From NCBI RefSeq assembly GCF_910592395.1, contig NC_088321.1, positions 14,324,001-14,388,000 of the forward strand: a stretch of DNA of 64,000 nucleotides, read 5' to 3'. A program made the position numbers and the translations under genes. This DNA is from Lineus longissimus (Eukaryota > Nemertea > Pilidiophora > Heteronemertea > Lineidae). Each line of letters starts with the position of its first letter. The first letter of the stretch is position 1. Of this stretch, positions 32,311-43,699 are shown in pieces. Under the pieces are notes generated by a model that saw only the letters and a list, made by a program, of their open reading frames with translations, did not search any database and was not told the DNA's origin.

Positions 32311-32680
32311 TGATATAATAATAATAGTACGAGTCTTATATAGCGCAGTATCCAACCATTAACTGGCCGCTCAAAGCGCTTGATAGGCCTCTTTAAAAAG
32401 CTAATGTTTCAGTTGTCCCTTGAAAGATAAGAGAGCTGCAGTTCCTAACAGTTGAAGGAAGTTTGTTCCACAGCTGAGGGGCTCCAATTGAAAATGCTCT
32501 ACCACCGACTGACATGACATTGGTCTTTGGGATAGACAGAAGAACGGCCGATGAAGAGCGCAGAGTTCGAGAAACGGTATGAACGGTGAGAAGTTCTGAA
32601 AGATATTGGGGAGCAAGTTGGTGAAGACACTTGTAAGTAAGAAGGAGAACCTTGTACTTGATGCGCTGTTGGTTACTTCA
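32311..32680. mobile_element. Degenerate transposon-like dispersed sequence
   Basis: ATAATAATAATAG then TATATAGCGCAGTATCC and GCTCAAAGCGCTTGATAGG, a motif typical of the 3' end of animal retroposons, followed by GTTTGTTCCACAGCTGAGG and GGTGAAGACACTTGTAAG blocks. I recognise the pattern as a widespread animal repeat but cannot name its class. Confidence 0.5.
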
Positions 32681-32842
32681 TCCCTGTGACACTGTTTGGG
32701 AGCTGTCAATTTCAGGTATCAGGGCCTTCTCGTGGCATTCGCAGCGATAGTTTAGTCATAAAAAACTCCCTTATCCAGTCTGTGACACTCTTTTTTGGGT
32801 CTGTCGTTCTGGTGTTCAGGAATTTATAGGTAGCTAGGTATT

Positions 32843-33020
32843 CAGTAGAACCTCTCTATTAAGGACACCCTCGGGACTGACAAGTGCTGTCCTTAATAAA
32901 GAGGTGTCCTGATTAGAGAGGTCAAATTGAATGGAAATAACCAATTTGGGACCAAAACTAGTGTCCTTAATAGAAAGGTTGTCCTTATTAGAGAGGTGTC
33001 CGCTAAGAGAGGTTCTACCA
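32843..33020 (-). mobile_element. Pogo/Tigger-like MITE, copy 11
   Basis: About 178 bp, left flank TT; the right end is mutated (GGTTCTACCA). Confidence 0.92.
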
Positions 33021-33151
33021 TTGAGTTTGGTCAACTACAGAACTGAAAAAGCCGGATGCATATACAGTACCACTGGATCTGTCCCTGTGAAACTTTTTTT
33101 GATCCGTCAATGGTTTTCAGTTACTTCACGTATAGTGACGGGTGGCTTATA

Positions 33152-33329
33152 CAGTAGAACCTCCCTTAGTGGACACCTCTTTATTAGGGACAACCTCTCT
33201 ATCAAGGACACTAGTTTTGGTCCCAAATTGGTCATTTCCATTCAATTTGACCTCTCTAATCGGGACACCTCTCTATTATGGACAGCACTAGTCAGTCCAA
33301 AGGGTGTCCTTAATAGAGAGGTTCTACTG
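33152..33329 (+). mobile_element. Pogo/Tigger-like MITE, copy 12
   Basis: 178 bp, flanks TA/TA, 130 bp from copy 11 and in the opposite orientation. Confidence 0.93.
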
Positions 33330-33612
33330 TAGTTTGGTCAAAGCTGTTTGCGTTGAGTTCACCACTCCACAGATCGCACAGAATCTTGCTCGGCTGACCT
33401 CGTAGATAAATCAAAACACCAATTGAATTTCTCGCAGCGGCATCTCCGAGAGACAACGACTACCACATTGAGAATTTTATTAGGCTAATCGGCGATGATG
33501 TAGCGGGTATTCGAGCCACGTTCAATAGTAGGTGGTATCCGTCTCTGGGGGGAAAACCGAACAACTATACAACAGTTAATGTGTTTGTTGTGGTATTGTA
33601 CATCAGAACATA

Positions 33613-33790
33613 CAGTAGAACCTCTCTTAGCCGACACCTCTCTAATAAGGACAACCTCTCTATTAAGGACACTAGTTTTGGTCCCAAATTGGTTATTTCC
33701 ATTCAATTTGACCTCTCTAATCAGGACACCTCTCTATTAAGAACAGCACTTGTCAGTCCCGAGGGTGTCCTTAATAGAGAGGTTCGACTG
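33613..33790 (+). mobile_element. Pogo/Tigger-like MITE, copy 13
   Basis: 178 bp, flanks TA/TA; right end GGTTCGACTG has one change. Confidence 0.93.
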
Positions 33791-33904
33791 TAGTATACTT
33801 AGAGGACGTTTTAACCAACTCTGTTCTGTTCGAAGTTAAAAGCACCATCTTTGTAAGGCTGGAGTTGTATAGGATTCACGTTGGTTATATCGGATTCACG
33901 TTGT

Positions 33905-34165
33905 CACTCGTCGAGAGTTCAAACGAACTTCGTACGAGCGATACAATGCCCTTACTGCTGCTCAGTCATATCAACCAGGTGATGCATCAACAAGTCATAC
34001 GCGGGTTTCCGAATGGAGCCCTATTGTCCACGAGTTATCAGGCCGAGTCTGGCTGACCGATCTGCACCGAACTTATTTACAGGGAATCAGAAGGTTCATT
34101 TTCACCGCCGGAGAAAATGTAAGAAGTAGGCCGAAGTAAGTTGGTGGCGCAAAGTCCCCTTTATT
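33905..34165 (+). repeat. Dispersed repeat family D, copy 1
   Basis: Shares ACAATGCCCTT, CAAGTCATACG, TGGAGCCCTATTGTCCAC and AGAAGGTTCATTTTCACC with 49208-49480. No ends defined and no coding capacity seen. Confidence 0.75.
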
Positions 34166-34241
34166 TGACTCGGACGTAAAAACATGACGTGAGGTTTAAG
34201 AGTAAGATATTGAATCGTATGTAGCTCGCTCTTTGGAAATA

Positions 34242-34419
34242 TAGTAGAACCTCTCTATAAAGGACACCTTTGGGACTGACTAGTGCTGTCCATGATAGAG
34301 AGGTGTCCTGATTAGAGAGGTCAAATTGAATGGAAATGACCAATTTGGGACCAAAACTAGTGTCCTTGATAGAGAGGTTGTCCCTAATAGAGAGGTGTCC
34401 ACTAAGGGAGGTTCTACTG
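34242..34419 (-). mobile_element. Pogo/Tigger-like MITE, copy 14
   Basis: 178 bp, flanks TA/TA; left end TAGTAGAACC has a C-to-T change. Confidence 0.92.
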
Positions 34420-34929
34420 TACATGGCAGCCTACCGGCAAACAATCGTACCCCACCACTGCCAAGTGCAATAAAAAACTGTGTTGACAAATTCTTCATGA
34501 CATTTTCTGTCTCAGAGATGTTGTTGGAAATCCCGCTAGGATCATTTGTCCGAATAAACACAGATTACCGAACGATGGTTATAAGAACTACGCAACGCAT
34601 GAAATACGATATCATCCCAAATTGGTGCAAAACGTGTGGTTGCACATAAAATGCGGAATCCAGCTCAGCAGTATCTGGCAGAAAATCACCGCTTTGGAAA
34701 TAATACCGCATCAAAGTCGTGCTTCGTAATTATTCGACGACGTTGTTATAAATGCCGCAAAACGTTTCGTTTGATGTCATTTTTACGGCGTTTGGAACCA
34801 TTTGCTACTACGAGCGGAATTATTTTGCGATTATTGGTTACATTGTTTTAGTCGTTTGTGATCTGTGCTTTGAAATGGTAATAATACAACTGCGTGGTTA
34901 AATTGTGTGAAAACCTACTCAGAGCAGAA

Positions 34930-35560
34930 CGTAGTTTTTCGGCCCCTTTTATTTGCCAGTTGTTGCTGCAGAATTTGTTGTCCTTGAAAAACTAGTCCTT
35001 CATCTCGAGGAGGATATGGTAGAAATTTTAGGAGGAGAAAGTAGTTTTTTGGCCCCTTTTATTTGCCAGTTGTTGCTGCAGAATTTGCTGTCCTTGAAAA
35101 ACTAGTCTTTCATCTCGAGGAGGATACATGGTAGAAATCTTAGAATCCCTGCTGACCTGTGTTGATTGGAGAAGAGAATTGTTGTCTGCCTTGAACTTGT
35201 GATGATAAACTCCGTGGTTTATTTGTTTTAATACCTCTCTCAGTGGAGGAAGCATTTTTTGACCAGTTTTATTATGCCAGTTGTTGCTACTGGATTTGTT
35301 GTCCTTGAACAACTTGTCTTTGATCTCGACGAGGAAATGGTAGAAATCTTACGATCCCTGCTGACCTGTGTTGATTGGAGAAGAGAATTGTTGTCTGCCT
35401 TGAACTTGTGATGATAAACTCTGCGATTTATTTGCATTAATATCTCTGTCAGTGGAGGAAGCCTTTTTTGACCAGTTTTATTTTGCCAGTTGTTGCTACT
35501 GGATTTGTTGTCCTTGAACAACTTGTCTTTCATCTCGAAGAGGAAATGGTAGAAATTTTA
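34930..35560 (+). repeat. Tandem repeat, four units in two size classes
   Basis: The core TTTTATTTGCCAGTTGTTGC recurs at about 34947, 35057, 35266 and 35471 with TTGTTGTCCTTGAA and CTCGAGGAGGA blocks. The first spacing is 110 bp, the later ones about 205-210 bp because of an extra GACCTGTGTTGATTGGAGAA segment. Confidence 0.88.
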
Positions 35561-35990
35561 GGATGCCCTGCTGAACAGCATCAATTGGTAAGAGCAGGGC
35601 ATTTTCAAGATTATAACCAGGGGTTAAGTGGTTAAATGTCAATATTATGAATAAAGTAGAACAATGACATTCCAGAATGTTGACTCGGTTTGAAATTACA
35701 CCCATGTGACTGGTCCCCAGCCGACTTTGAAATTCAACTAAGGTATAGGTCAACCTGTGGCCACCTCTGGAACAGTGGGGGCCGCTTTCAATCAAACAAT
35801 ATTATTAGTTACACTACCTGAAAATTTAATGTTGCCTTTCACCTGGCCACAGCAACATAGCAATTTTGATTTTAAAGTGGCCACTGATTGGTTAAATCGT
35901 CATGTTGTCATGGCTCACTCGAATCTCGCAGCGACATATATTACTCATTTGCAAAGTGTTTCTAAAAGTGAAGTGATAGCCGCATGTCAG

Positions 35991-36446
35991 TATGTCATGG
36001 GTCAGTCACAGCAACTACAGTTGCTTGGTTGTGCAGTGAAGTGATAGACCCATGTCAGTATGTCATGGGTCAGTCACAGCAACTACAGTTGCTCGGTTGT
36101 GCAGTGAAGTGATAGACCCATGTCAATATGTCATGGGTCAGTCACAGCAACTACAGTTGCTCGGTTGTGCAGTGAAGTGATAGACCCATGTCAGTATGTC
36201 ATGGGTCAGTCACAGCAACTACAGTTGCTCGGTTGTGCAGTGAAGTGATAGACCCATGTCAATATGTCATGGGTCAGTCACAGCAACTACAGTTGCTCGG
36301 TTGTGCAGTGAAGTGATAGACCCATGTCAGTATGTCACGGGTCAGTCAAAGCAACTACAGTTGCTCGGTTGTGCAGTGAAGTGATAGACCCATGTCAGTA
36401 TGTCATGGGTCAGTCACAGCAACTACAGTTGCTCGGTTGTGCAGCA
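35991..36446 (+). repeat. 68-bp tandem repeat, seven copies
   Basis: Units begin TATGTCATGGGTCAGTC at 35991, 36059, 36127, 36195, 36263, 36331 and 36399. Each holds two dyads, GACCCATG...CATGGGTC and AGCAACT-ACAGTTGCT. Copies are nearly identical. The last stops at the left end of the TTAA-flanked MITE next to it. Confidence 0.95.
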
Positions 36447-36448
36447 CT

Positions 36449-36860
36449 TTAAGCCCGTTACACACGAGGGACTTCTCACCAACTTAGTTGGAATTTTAAT
36501 TCATAACAGGTATCCAGACCAGGTAACTGATACTTTGCCCGATTGGTTGAAGTTGCCGGCTGCACTACCGACTTGTTCTATTTCTCGACGACATCTTTTG
36601 TTTATATAAGGATTTTTTTGTTTATATAAGGAGTGTGGGGTAGAAATTTCCCCGTGTGATTCAGTCAACAACATAGTTGGGCCATATTTTGACTCTTTAT
36701 CTCTATAGACTAAATATAGTGCAGGACCTAAATATTGCTGGGATTATGTCTTTCGTGTGAGTGGATGAACGACTCTCAACTTCCAGTCACCTGTGCACCT
36801 GTTCTTAATTTTAAAACCAACTAAGTTGGTGAGAAATCCCTCGTGTGTAGCGGGCTTTAA
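36449..36860. mobile_element. TTAA-flanked MITE, ~412 bp, long inverted ends
   Basis: Left TTAAGCCCGTTACACACGAG and right CTCGTGTGTAGCGGGCTTTAA are inverted repeats extending about 45 bp (through CTCACCAACTTAGTTGG). TTAA at both edges may be the target duplication. The interior has no coding capacity. Confidence 0.85.
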
Positions 36861-38480
36861 ACGATGATAAATGTTGGTGGCTTCCTCGTTTCTTGGCATC
36901 ATCTGACATCTGATCTGGAAAGGGTGACAACTCCTTCAAATAGTCCCCCTGGCCACCGAACCATTTTGTACAGCTGCCATAAAAAAACTTGACAGCCCTC
37001 CCGTAGTCGAATGTGTTATCATTATCACGATCTCCAAACAGACTGTGATTACGTAACACACCCTCTGCCATTTTGTTTGACAAATTTGATTTTGAAAAAC
37101 CAGACAGAATATTATGGAATCTGTGACTCCATGCCCAAGCTGGGGATCCTCACAAAAGAATCGTAGAAGATCGTGTTGGTGATGTTGTAAGGGGGTTACG
37201 TAAACAAACCCAGGGGGCTCCAAATGGCTAACTTATTACGCAACCGGGAGCATCCCGCGGTCGATAGTCCATCAGCATGGCTCGGTGTGGGGATGCATGA
37301 TCATGTGTTGTACTGGTATTTTGCTTTTCGCTGGTTATTTTGACCTCTGGAACTATCCGATCATTTCATTAGGCGTGTTTATATAGTTTTGTAGAGTAAT
37401 TTGACAACAAGCAGATTTTGAAAAATACCTGAAGAGGCAAACCTCACATGGGGGGTGGGGGAGATGTACCTGTCTTGCTATCTCGGAAGAACAAAACTCG
37501 TCCGTTTTCTACTTATCATGCATATCTGTCCAAAATCCCACTGAGTTTAGGTTTTCCAACCCAATCCCTGCAGTGAATATCAGCCCTTCATGCTTTGACC
37601 AAAAGAGACCATTTTCCCTCCCCTTGGGATCCTTTCCTGTGGACATTCTTCCCATTGACTCTTAACTGCATACTATAGGCCCTGCATCCTCTGATTCATT
37701 TCACCAGAGCAGCAGACTGAAATGGCATACAGCAAGAAGGCGTAATCTTTTAAAAGTCAAACGTTATTCCTCGTACATTGCCAGTCGCTACGGAATTCAA
37801 CAGATTAAAGGACTCAACGAAGCCTCTGATGAAAAATTATTGATAAAAGTCAACAAATGTTCATGAAGGCTGTAGCCTGCCGATATTGGTATATGATGTT
37901 ACCGAATGATCAGATTTTACTGTAAACCACAAATTCTTTTGCACCTTTTCTGAACAAAATAGATTTTCACAATCAGTGCTGTTAATTCAGAATAGCCTGG
38001 TCAAAACCCTTGGGCGTGATGAGCCTTAGTGATAAATATTTGCAGCTGTAAGTACACCAAATTAAAATGATGTGGGCAAATTTTATATTTTGGATATTTG
38101 TGTCCATTCAAAACTTGTCAAAACAGTGGAAATATTCTGATCTAGTGTTTCACGTTCAAAAGTTCAATGGCTGTTGCACTGGATTGTATAATTCACCACA
38201 TATGAGACATATGACTTTCTGCATTGAAATTATTGTGTGAAAAAAAATGACCAAAAGTGACCGCTCTGGTTGACCTCTCGGTTACACATGTTAGTCTCAA
38301 ATAATCCTAGGTTCGTGTCACATTCGACGGATTCATGTCAACTGTGGCTAGACAAGCCCACCAGGGGGCCCAACAAGCCATGGTCAAAATAAGTAAATTG
38401 GTCGTAATTGTAGTTAGAATTGTTCCAGGCAAATCCTTTTGGAGAAAGACATCCATATTGTTCAATATCGATCTGCACTG
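36861..38480. other. Intergenic, nothing recognised
   Basis: 1.6 kb without gene or clear repeat. Confidence 0.45.
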
Positions 38481-38483
38481 ACT

Positions 38484-39240
38484 TCTGTAGCCTCATAGCC
38501 TAGCGGTTATCGCTACCTGCTCCCACACAGTAGGGCTGAAAGGGTGGATGTTGTCCTGGGTGCCGACAAATGGTACCCAGGTTCGAGATCGACTGGACAA
38601 TAAGCACCCTGGGTGCCATTACACTAGACAAACAGCACCCAGCTTCTTTTTGCCTGGCTTACGGATCTTAGGGAAAAAGTGTAGAAGAAGAAGCTGGGTG
38701 CTATTTGTCTAGTGTAATGGCACCCAGGGTGCTTATTGTCCAGTCGATCTAGAACCTGGGTACCATTTGTCGGCACCCAGGACGACATCCACCCTTTCAG
38801 CCACAGTAGGGCTGTTTGATCCTGCGGAGAACACACACTTGTACATCTCTGTGTGAACTGAAGTTTTCCGGAACTACAATTCCCGGCTGTTCATAGTCCT
38901 TGGCATGAGACTTGGAACTGAGGTTCCTTGTATCTGGTGTCTATGCCAGGGCAAGAAAAGGCCCCACTAAGTCAGACACATGAGTCGCTTGCTTGGACTC
39001 TACCTTTGGCCAATGACGGAATCACTTGCGTGGACTCTACCTCTGTACTTGAAGACATAGTCACCAACTCTAGCGGCACGTAAAAGTGCTCATCCCACCG
39101 ACAGTCAATCCTGATGTAACTAGTCAGCGCCCATATTCCAATGTTTCTCTCCCTTGTTACGCAAAACTAACACGAAGTTTAGGCTAGACTTCCCCAACAG
39201 GGGGGCAGTCTAAACCTCTGCGGTATTAAGCATAATTAGT
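38484..39240 (+). mobile_element. tRNA-derived SINE family 2, interrupted by a foldback element
   Basis: The head CATAGCCTAGCGGTTATCGC fits a pol III A box (TAGCCTAGCGG). After the inserted hairpin (38535-38801), GGGCTGTTTGATCCTGCGG resembles a B box. The body (GGTGTCTATGCCAGGGCAAG) recurs in LMAN1 intron 9. The 3' boundary is uncertain. Confidence 0.65.
38535..38801. mobile_element. Foldback hairpin element with 9-bp target duplication
   Basis: 267 bp, almost wholly self-complementary: arms of about 115 bp from GCTGAAAGGGTGGATG to its inverse CATCCACCCTTTCAGC, around a ~40-bp centre. CACAGTAGG flanks both sides (38526-38534 and 38802-38810). A 9-bp duplication with long inverted arms fits a Mutator-like foldback element; this class assignment is inference. 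Confidence 0.85.
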
Positions 39241-39639
39241 TGTTTTTGTCAGACAGTGAACAGGTCTTTCATAGTTCAACAGAAATCTGTCTCAATCAAA
39301 GTCTGTCTCAATCGTAAAATTTGGTTCAGTAGGCCTACTTCATAGAAATCACTACCGATCTGCATTGCCCAACCACTCTCATCATACATTCGACAAGTAC
39401 ACACGCTAAGAAATATCGTGTAGACAAAATTTATGAGCGCGCTGAGTGTCCCATCCTCCGCTCAACCACCTGCGGGTCCCTGTGGCCCATTACATCATGA
39501 CGGCAGGTGTTTCCTCTGCCGAACAACGTCAATTTACAGCTCGGTGACGTAGGGGGTGCTAATTAAGAGATTTAAAGATGGATTTGGATAATTTAGGTGT
39601 GAAGCATTGTCATATTGCAGCCTGCAGATGAGGTTTGAT

Positions 39640-40110
39640 GTCGAAGTTGGTTGGTCGTAGTGATGGGGTAGCCGGTCTTCCAACAGTTAGTTTACAACAA
39701 TCCCCACATCTTTTCTGCTTGTGTCCATCACCAAGTTAGTGAAGTTTTATCAAGCATCAGTTGAACATTAGGATATTTTTTGAAACTCCCGAATACAATT
39801 AACATAGATGGGATTAGCTGCTTTTCCAACAGGTGGTTCACCCCCATCCCGACGTCTTGACAATTCCGCCAGCATCCACTGCCAAGTTGCCAAACATTAT
39901 CAACTGCAATTTAACGTGTAGAGATGCTGCATGATTGTCCGATACAACCATGCAACGATCCATAACCAAGATGGGATTGTAATGGGTGTAACGTGATTAG
40001 CCACTCTTCCAACAGTTGTTTCACCCCCTCCTTGACTTCTTGGCTATTCTGCGTGCAGCCATCTTCAAGTTGATGAGATTGTCAACACGCAAACTCTGTC
40101 ATAACATTTG
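39640..40110. repeat. Diverged ~190-bp tandem repeat, three copies
   Basis: Blocks of the type TCTTCCAACAGTT...CACCCCC and GCCATC(T/A)(C)CAAGTT recur near 39670, 39820 and 40010. Divergence is high. Confidence 0.6.
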
Positions 40111-40398
40111 ATGAGTCATTGCCTGTGTTTCTCCATTAGATTAATTATTAAAGACAAAGAAAAATAATTAGCAGCTGTTCCGTTGACTGGTTGCCCCCCT
40201 TTAGAATCTGGTCCAAGATGTGGCATGTATCCAACAGCAATGTTGAGGTGACTTGGAGTCACTTGGCCAATAAACTCAATTGGCGCCTAACTGTAGTGGC
40301 ATGTAGAACACTCATCTCGCCTTGGATGAGGAGGAATACTCCCTCAGCCTGGAGAATAACACCTCTAAGTGCAGAGCAAATGCTGAACAAGAGGTGTG

Positions 40399-40724
40399 CC
40401 CCCATTTCGCCTACACCCATTTCGCCTATTCACCATTTCGCCACCCATTTTGTCTATTCATCATTTCGCCTATTCGTCTATTCACCATTTCGCCTATTCA
40501 TCATTTCGTTTACACCCATTTCGTCTATTCACCATTTCGCCTATTCATCATTTCGTCTGTTCATCATTTCGCCTATTCATCGTTTTGCCTATTCATCAAT
40601 TCGCCTATTCATCATTTTGCCTACACCCATTTTGTCTATTCACCATTTACCTATTGTTTTCATCTGTAGCTGCATTTGCTGGACAGATGGTGATTAGGCG
40701 AAATGGTGAATAGGCGAAATGGGG
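40399..40724. repeat. 18-bp TTCGCCTATTCATCATT array with inverted ends
   Basis: About 14 imperfect units between 40400 and 40650, with CACCC variants. The right edge carries GGCGAAATGGTGAATAGGCG, the inverse of the left edge CGCCTATTCACCATTTCGCC, so the array sits between inverted repeats. ORFs of 105-168 codons run through it in all three frames because the unit is 18 bp; they are repeat artefacts. Confidence 0.85.
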
Positions 40725-41980
40725 ATGAACCGAACAAGAAGAGGTGACTCCAGAAAGTCCTCGCTTAATTCTGACGCACTCCCATAGGGCTACAGTCATG
40801 TTTGATAAAGTTTAGCATGGTACTAGTACTAGACTCTCGCCGTGTTAAATGCCTTAATCAACCAGTCCCTAACATGTCAATAGAAGGCCTAAACCGCCTA
40901 GCCGAGAGGGGTTTAATTCACTTATACGCTCGATTTCCCTAATCTACAAAAAGAAACATTATTTTCCCGTCCTGGTTGCCTAATGTTTAGACGTTTTACA
41001 GAGACGTTTGTTCTCGTATTAGGCCTTGTTAGATCCGTAAAAGTCTCGCACCGTAGGCTAAGTTACACATGTTGTACACTATAGGCCCTGTAAGTTAATA
41101 TTTGATTGTTGGCTATGAAAATAACATGGATTATTAGCGATTGATTTTGGGATTTGACAAAGTTGTACGAACAAACTTTGTACAAATCAAGTCAATGGAA
41201 TTACATGTTATGATAATTTTGATGATGTGATATTTGTTGATTTGAAAGTTTTCATGATTTGATGTGTTATTTTGGCAAAGCAAATTGTTAGTGTATGCCT
41301 TGTAACCAGTTCTTAACCACGTAAACATTTTGCAGGCAGGTGGCTGAACTTAGATTTTGGTACAAATACTTTGCATGAATTAAAAAAACTCCACTTGCTA
41401 ATCTCCCAGGATCAACATTGAAAAAACCACCCATAAGTAGTTTCAAAACACTTCAATATTACAAAAAAAACCCAGGTGAACATTACCATCATTACACAAA
41501 TCACTGTAACATTTCAATCTCCTTTCAATCAAAGGAATGACCCCATCCATGGTCCTAAATTGTACCCTTGGCCCCTTTCACTTCAGGGTCCAGTGCTGTC
41601 CTTAAAAAGTCCAAACTCTTTCCAGTCCAACCTGAGATCAAACATCTGTAATAGTGTACTACAAATCTAATCCATCATCCTGGGCCAACTGAGGTGAAAT
41701 TACTAAGTTTTGTCCATCTGTGACCTTAGTACCACCAACGTAACTTGAGCAGATAATGTGTACTGTATACTGTAGGAATGTGCACTGAATTCAGTCCTTG
41801 TCCACGTGCACCATTTTGACCAAAGGTAACCAAGTATGCAAACTTTGTACACAATCGTGTACCCGAATGTCGGGTCTTGTTACCCCGAACAGCTTGTTAT
41901 TGGCCCCCTTTGTCCCTTTGTGCCCTTCGCTCCTAATTTGCTAACCCTTGGTCTCCAACATGTGTGCATTGTTCAGCTGT
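40725..41980. other. Intergenic, nothing recognised
   Basis: 1.25 kb AT-rich sequence without coding or repeat structure that I can support. Confidence 0.45.
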
Positions 41981-41999
41981 CTCACCAGTGTTTGTTGTC

Positions 42000-42320
42000 A
42001 ATACTCTTTTCCAAAATATTTGAAATTGGTTATATATACTGGGTGTATCAAAAAAACTTGCCTTAATTTACTGTCCTCTCTCAGGCATTTTGTAGCTTTG
42101 GTCAGGTTCCCAACAACTTTACTTACAACTTGTTTCAACTTACCACTGTTGCAACATGTTATATCGTGGTCTTCACTCTTGGCCATAATCTTTTTAATTG
42201 GTTATACTGGGTGTCTCAAAAAAATTTGCCATAATTTACTGTCCTCTGTCGGGCATTTTGAAGCCTTTGCCAGTTGTTCGTTACAACTTATTGTGTCTTA
42301 TCCTCTTATTTCAAAGTGTT
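42000..42320 (+). repeat. ~180-bp tandem duplication with TACTGGGTGT motif
   Basis: Two copies carrying TACTGGGTGT(A/C)TCAAAAAAA and TAATTTACTGTCCTCT (near 42035 and 42210), then GCATTTTG(T/A)AGC. Related to the inverted TACTGGGTGT/ACACCCTGTA ends at 51358-51556. Confidence 0.82.
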
Positions 42321-42591
42321 CGAAATGTTAACTTGCTAATTTTGTGTTACAATGAATTAAATTCTTCTTCTTTTTCTGCTTTTAGGTAAGTTGAAAGTGA
42401 TATGGCTTAGTTCTGGTGATGGTGCCGAGAATGTCAGCTTGCAAGACTAGGTAGGGAAATTTAGTACAAATGTAGCTGAATTGTAGAGAAGACGAATTAG
42501 GGATCAAAAGCAGTGTCCTTACCATGAGAGAAGTTAAAAAAAATTTTTAAAAATTAACATTTATACCCGCAAAATCCAATTTAGAATTGCT

Positions 42592-42853
42592 CTAATGTGG
42601 TCCAAAACAAGTTAGAAAAAGGTGCGTTTTAAGACCCCGTCTGAAGATTTGCTCACTAACTGCATTCTGCAGATCAGGACTGAGGCTATTCCACAGCCTG
42701 CATGCTTGGACTGTGAAGCTCCTGCCACCATATGTCCGAAGGCGAAATCTGGGGATCCTGAGAATACATTTGTCTTCAGACCTCAACGATCGTCCAGGCA
42801 CATACAATGGCAGGAGTTCTGAGATGTAAGTGGGTGAAAGTTGTATTGTAATG
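42592..42853 (-). pseudogene. LINE reverse-transcriptase C-terminal tail, fragment
   Basis: The minus strand encodes YISELLPLYVPGRSLRSED, then RFRLRTYGGRSFTVQACRLW and NSLSPDLQNAV, a conserved tail found C-terminal to the RT domain in CR1/jockey-type non-LTR retrotransposons. It ends KTHLFLTCFGPH and a stop. Upstream, the frame is closed by a stop near 42853 and the polymerase core is missing, so this is a 5'-truncated dead copy. Confidence 0.8.
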
Positions 42854-43699
42854 ATTCAGTAGGTTGTACTTGGGATTGTTTGAAATGCAGACTATTACCT
42901 GAGAGACTACTGTGACTGCAGTAATGAAAAGCAGTGCACTTCTAATCAACTAACATCGTTGTAAAATTGTAACGTCAAAGAGAAAAGGTGCCTCCCTTGT
43001 GTGGCCTCAACACTTCTTGGATATCGAACAAAGACAACTGACTAAACCCCCCCCCCGGCACTTTGAATCGGAAAGTTACAACCAGATGAAGATTTCTCTC
43101 CTCACCTGGCGGTTGGGAAAAACAGCTGTATCAGGATGTCTCGCTAATGAATTGAGCGTGGCTTGGAGAGCTAATTCCTGTTCTTTCAATGAAGCGAAGA
43201 GGCAAATGCTACTACAAGTGTTACTGCTCGTAAAACAGGCAGGATGCGTGTAACTGGGTTTTTTTGGTGCGTGTCTGTTTTTCAACTGTTTCAAATGTGT
43301 CATTTTAGGCCTATATCCTGCCCATTGGCTTCATTTTGGTGCTTTTTGGGGCAGTGCGTCTGCGAAGTTTGGTTCATTTGATAGGTTGAATCATTATTCA
43401 GCCATGGTCTCTAATGGGTTAACCAAAAACCAAGCTTTTAATGTCCGAACTGAAGTAGAAATGTATACATCTTATATTAACTTGATATTCCTTAAGTCAA
43501 TTTGAATAGTATTTCGAATTAGGTCAGCATGTCAACTGCATTAGACAATTAGCCAAGTTACCTCTCCAGGAATTTCTTTGAGACTTACAAGATGATTTTA
43601 TTAGGGTTTGTGTCAATAGTACTTGCTTTGTGTCTTTACAACAAAATACTAGTATGGCTCCTGGGAACAATGGAGAGAGTATAAAGAAATTGTGCTTGT

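Noticed and set aside
40191-40713. 168-codon frame rich in Phe, Ser, Arg, Leu and Tyr
   Set aside because: The 18-bp repeat unit keeps all frames open; the peptide is a simple translation of the array.
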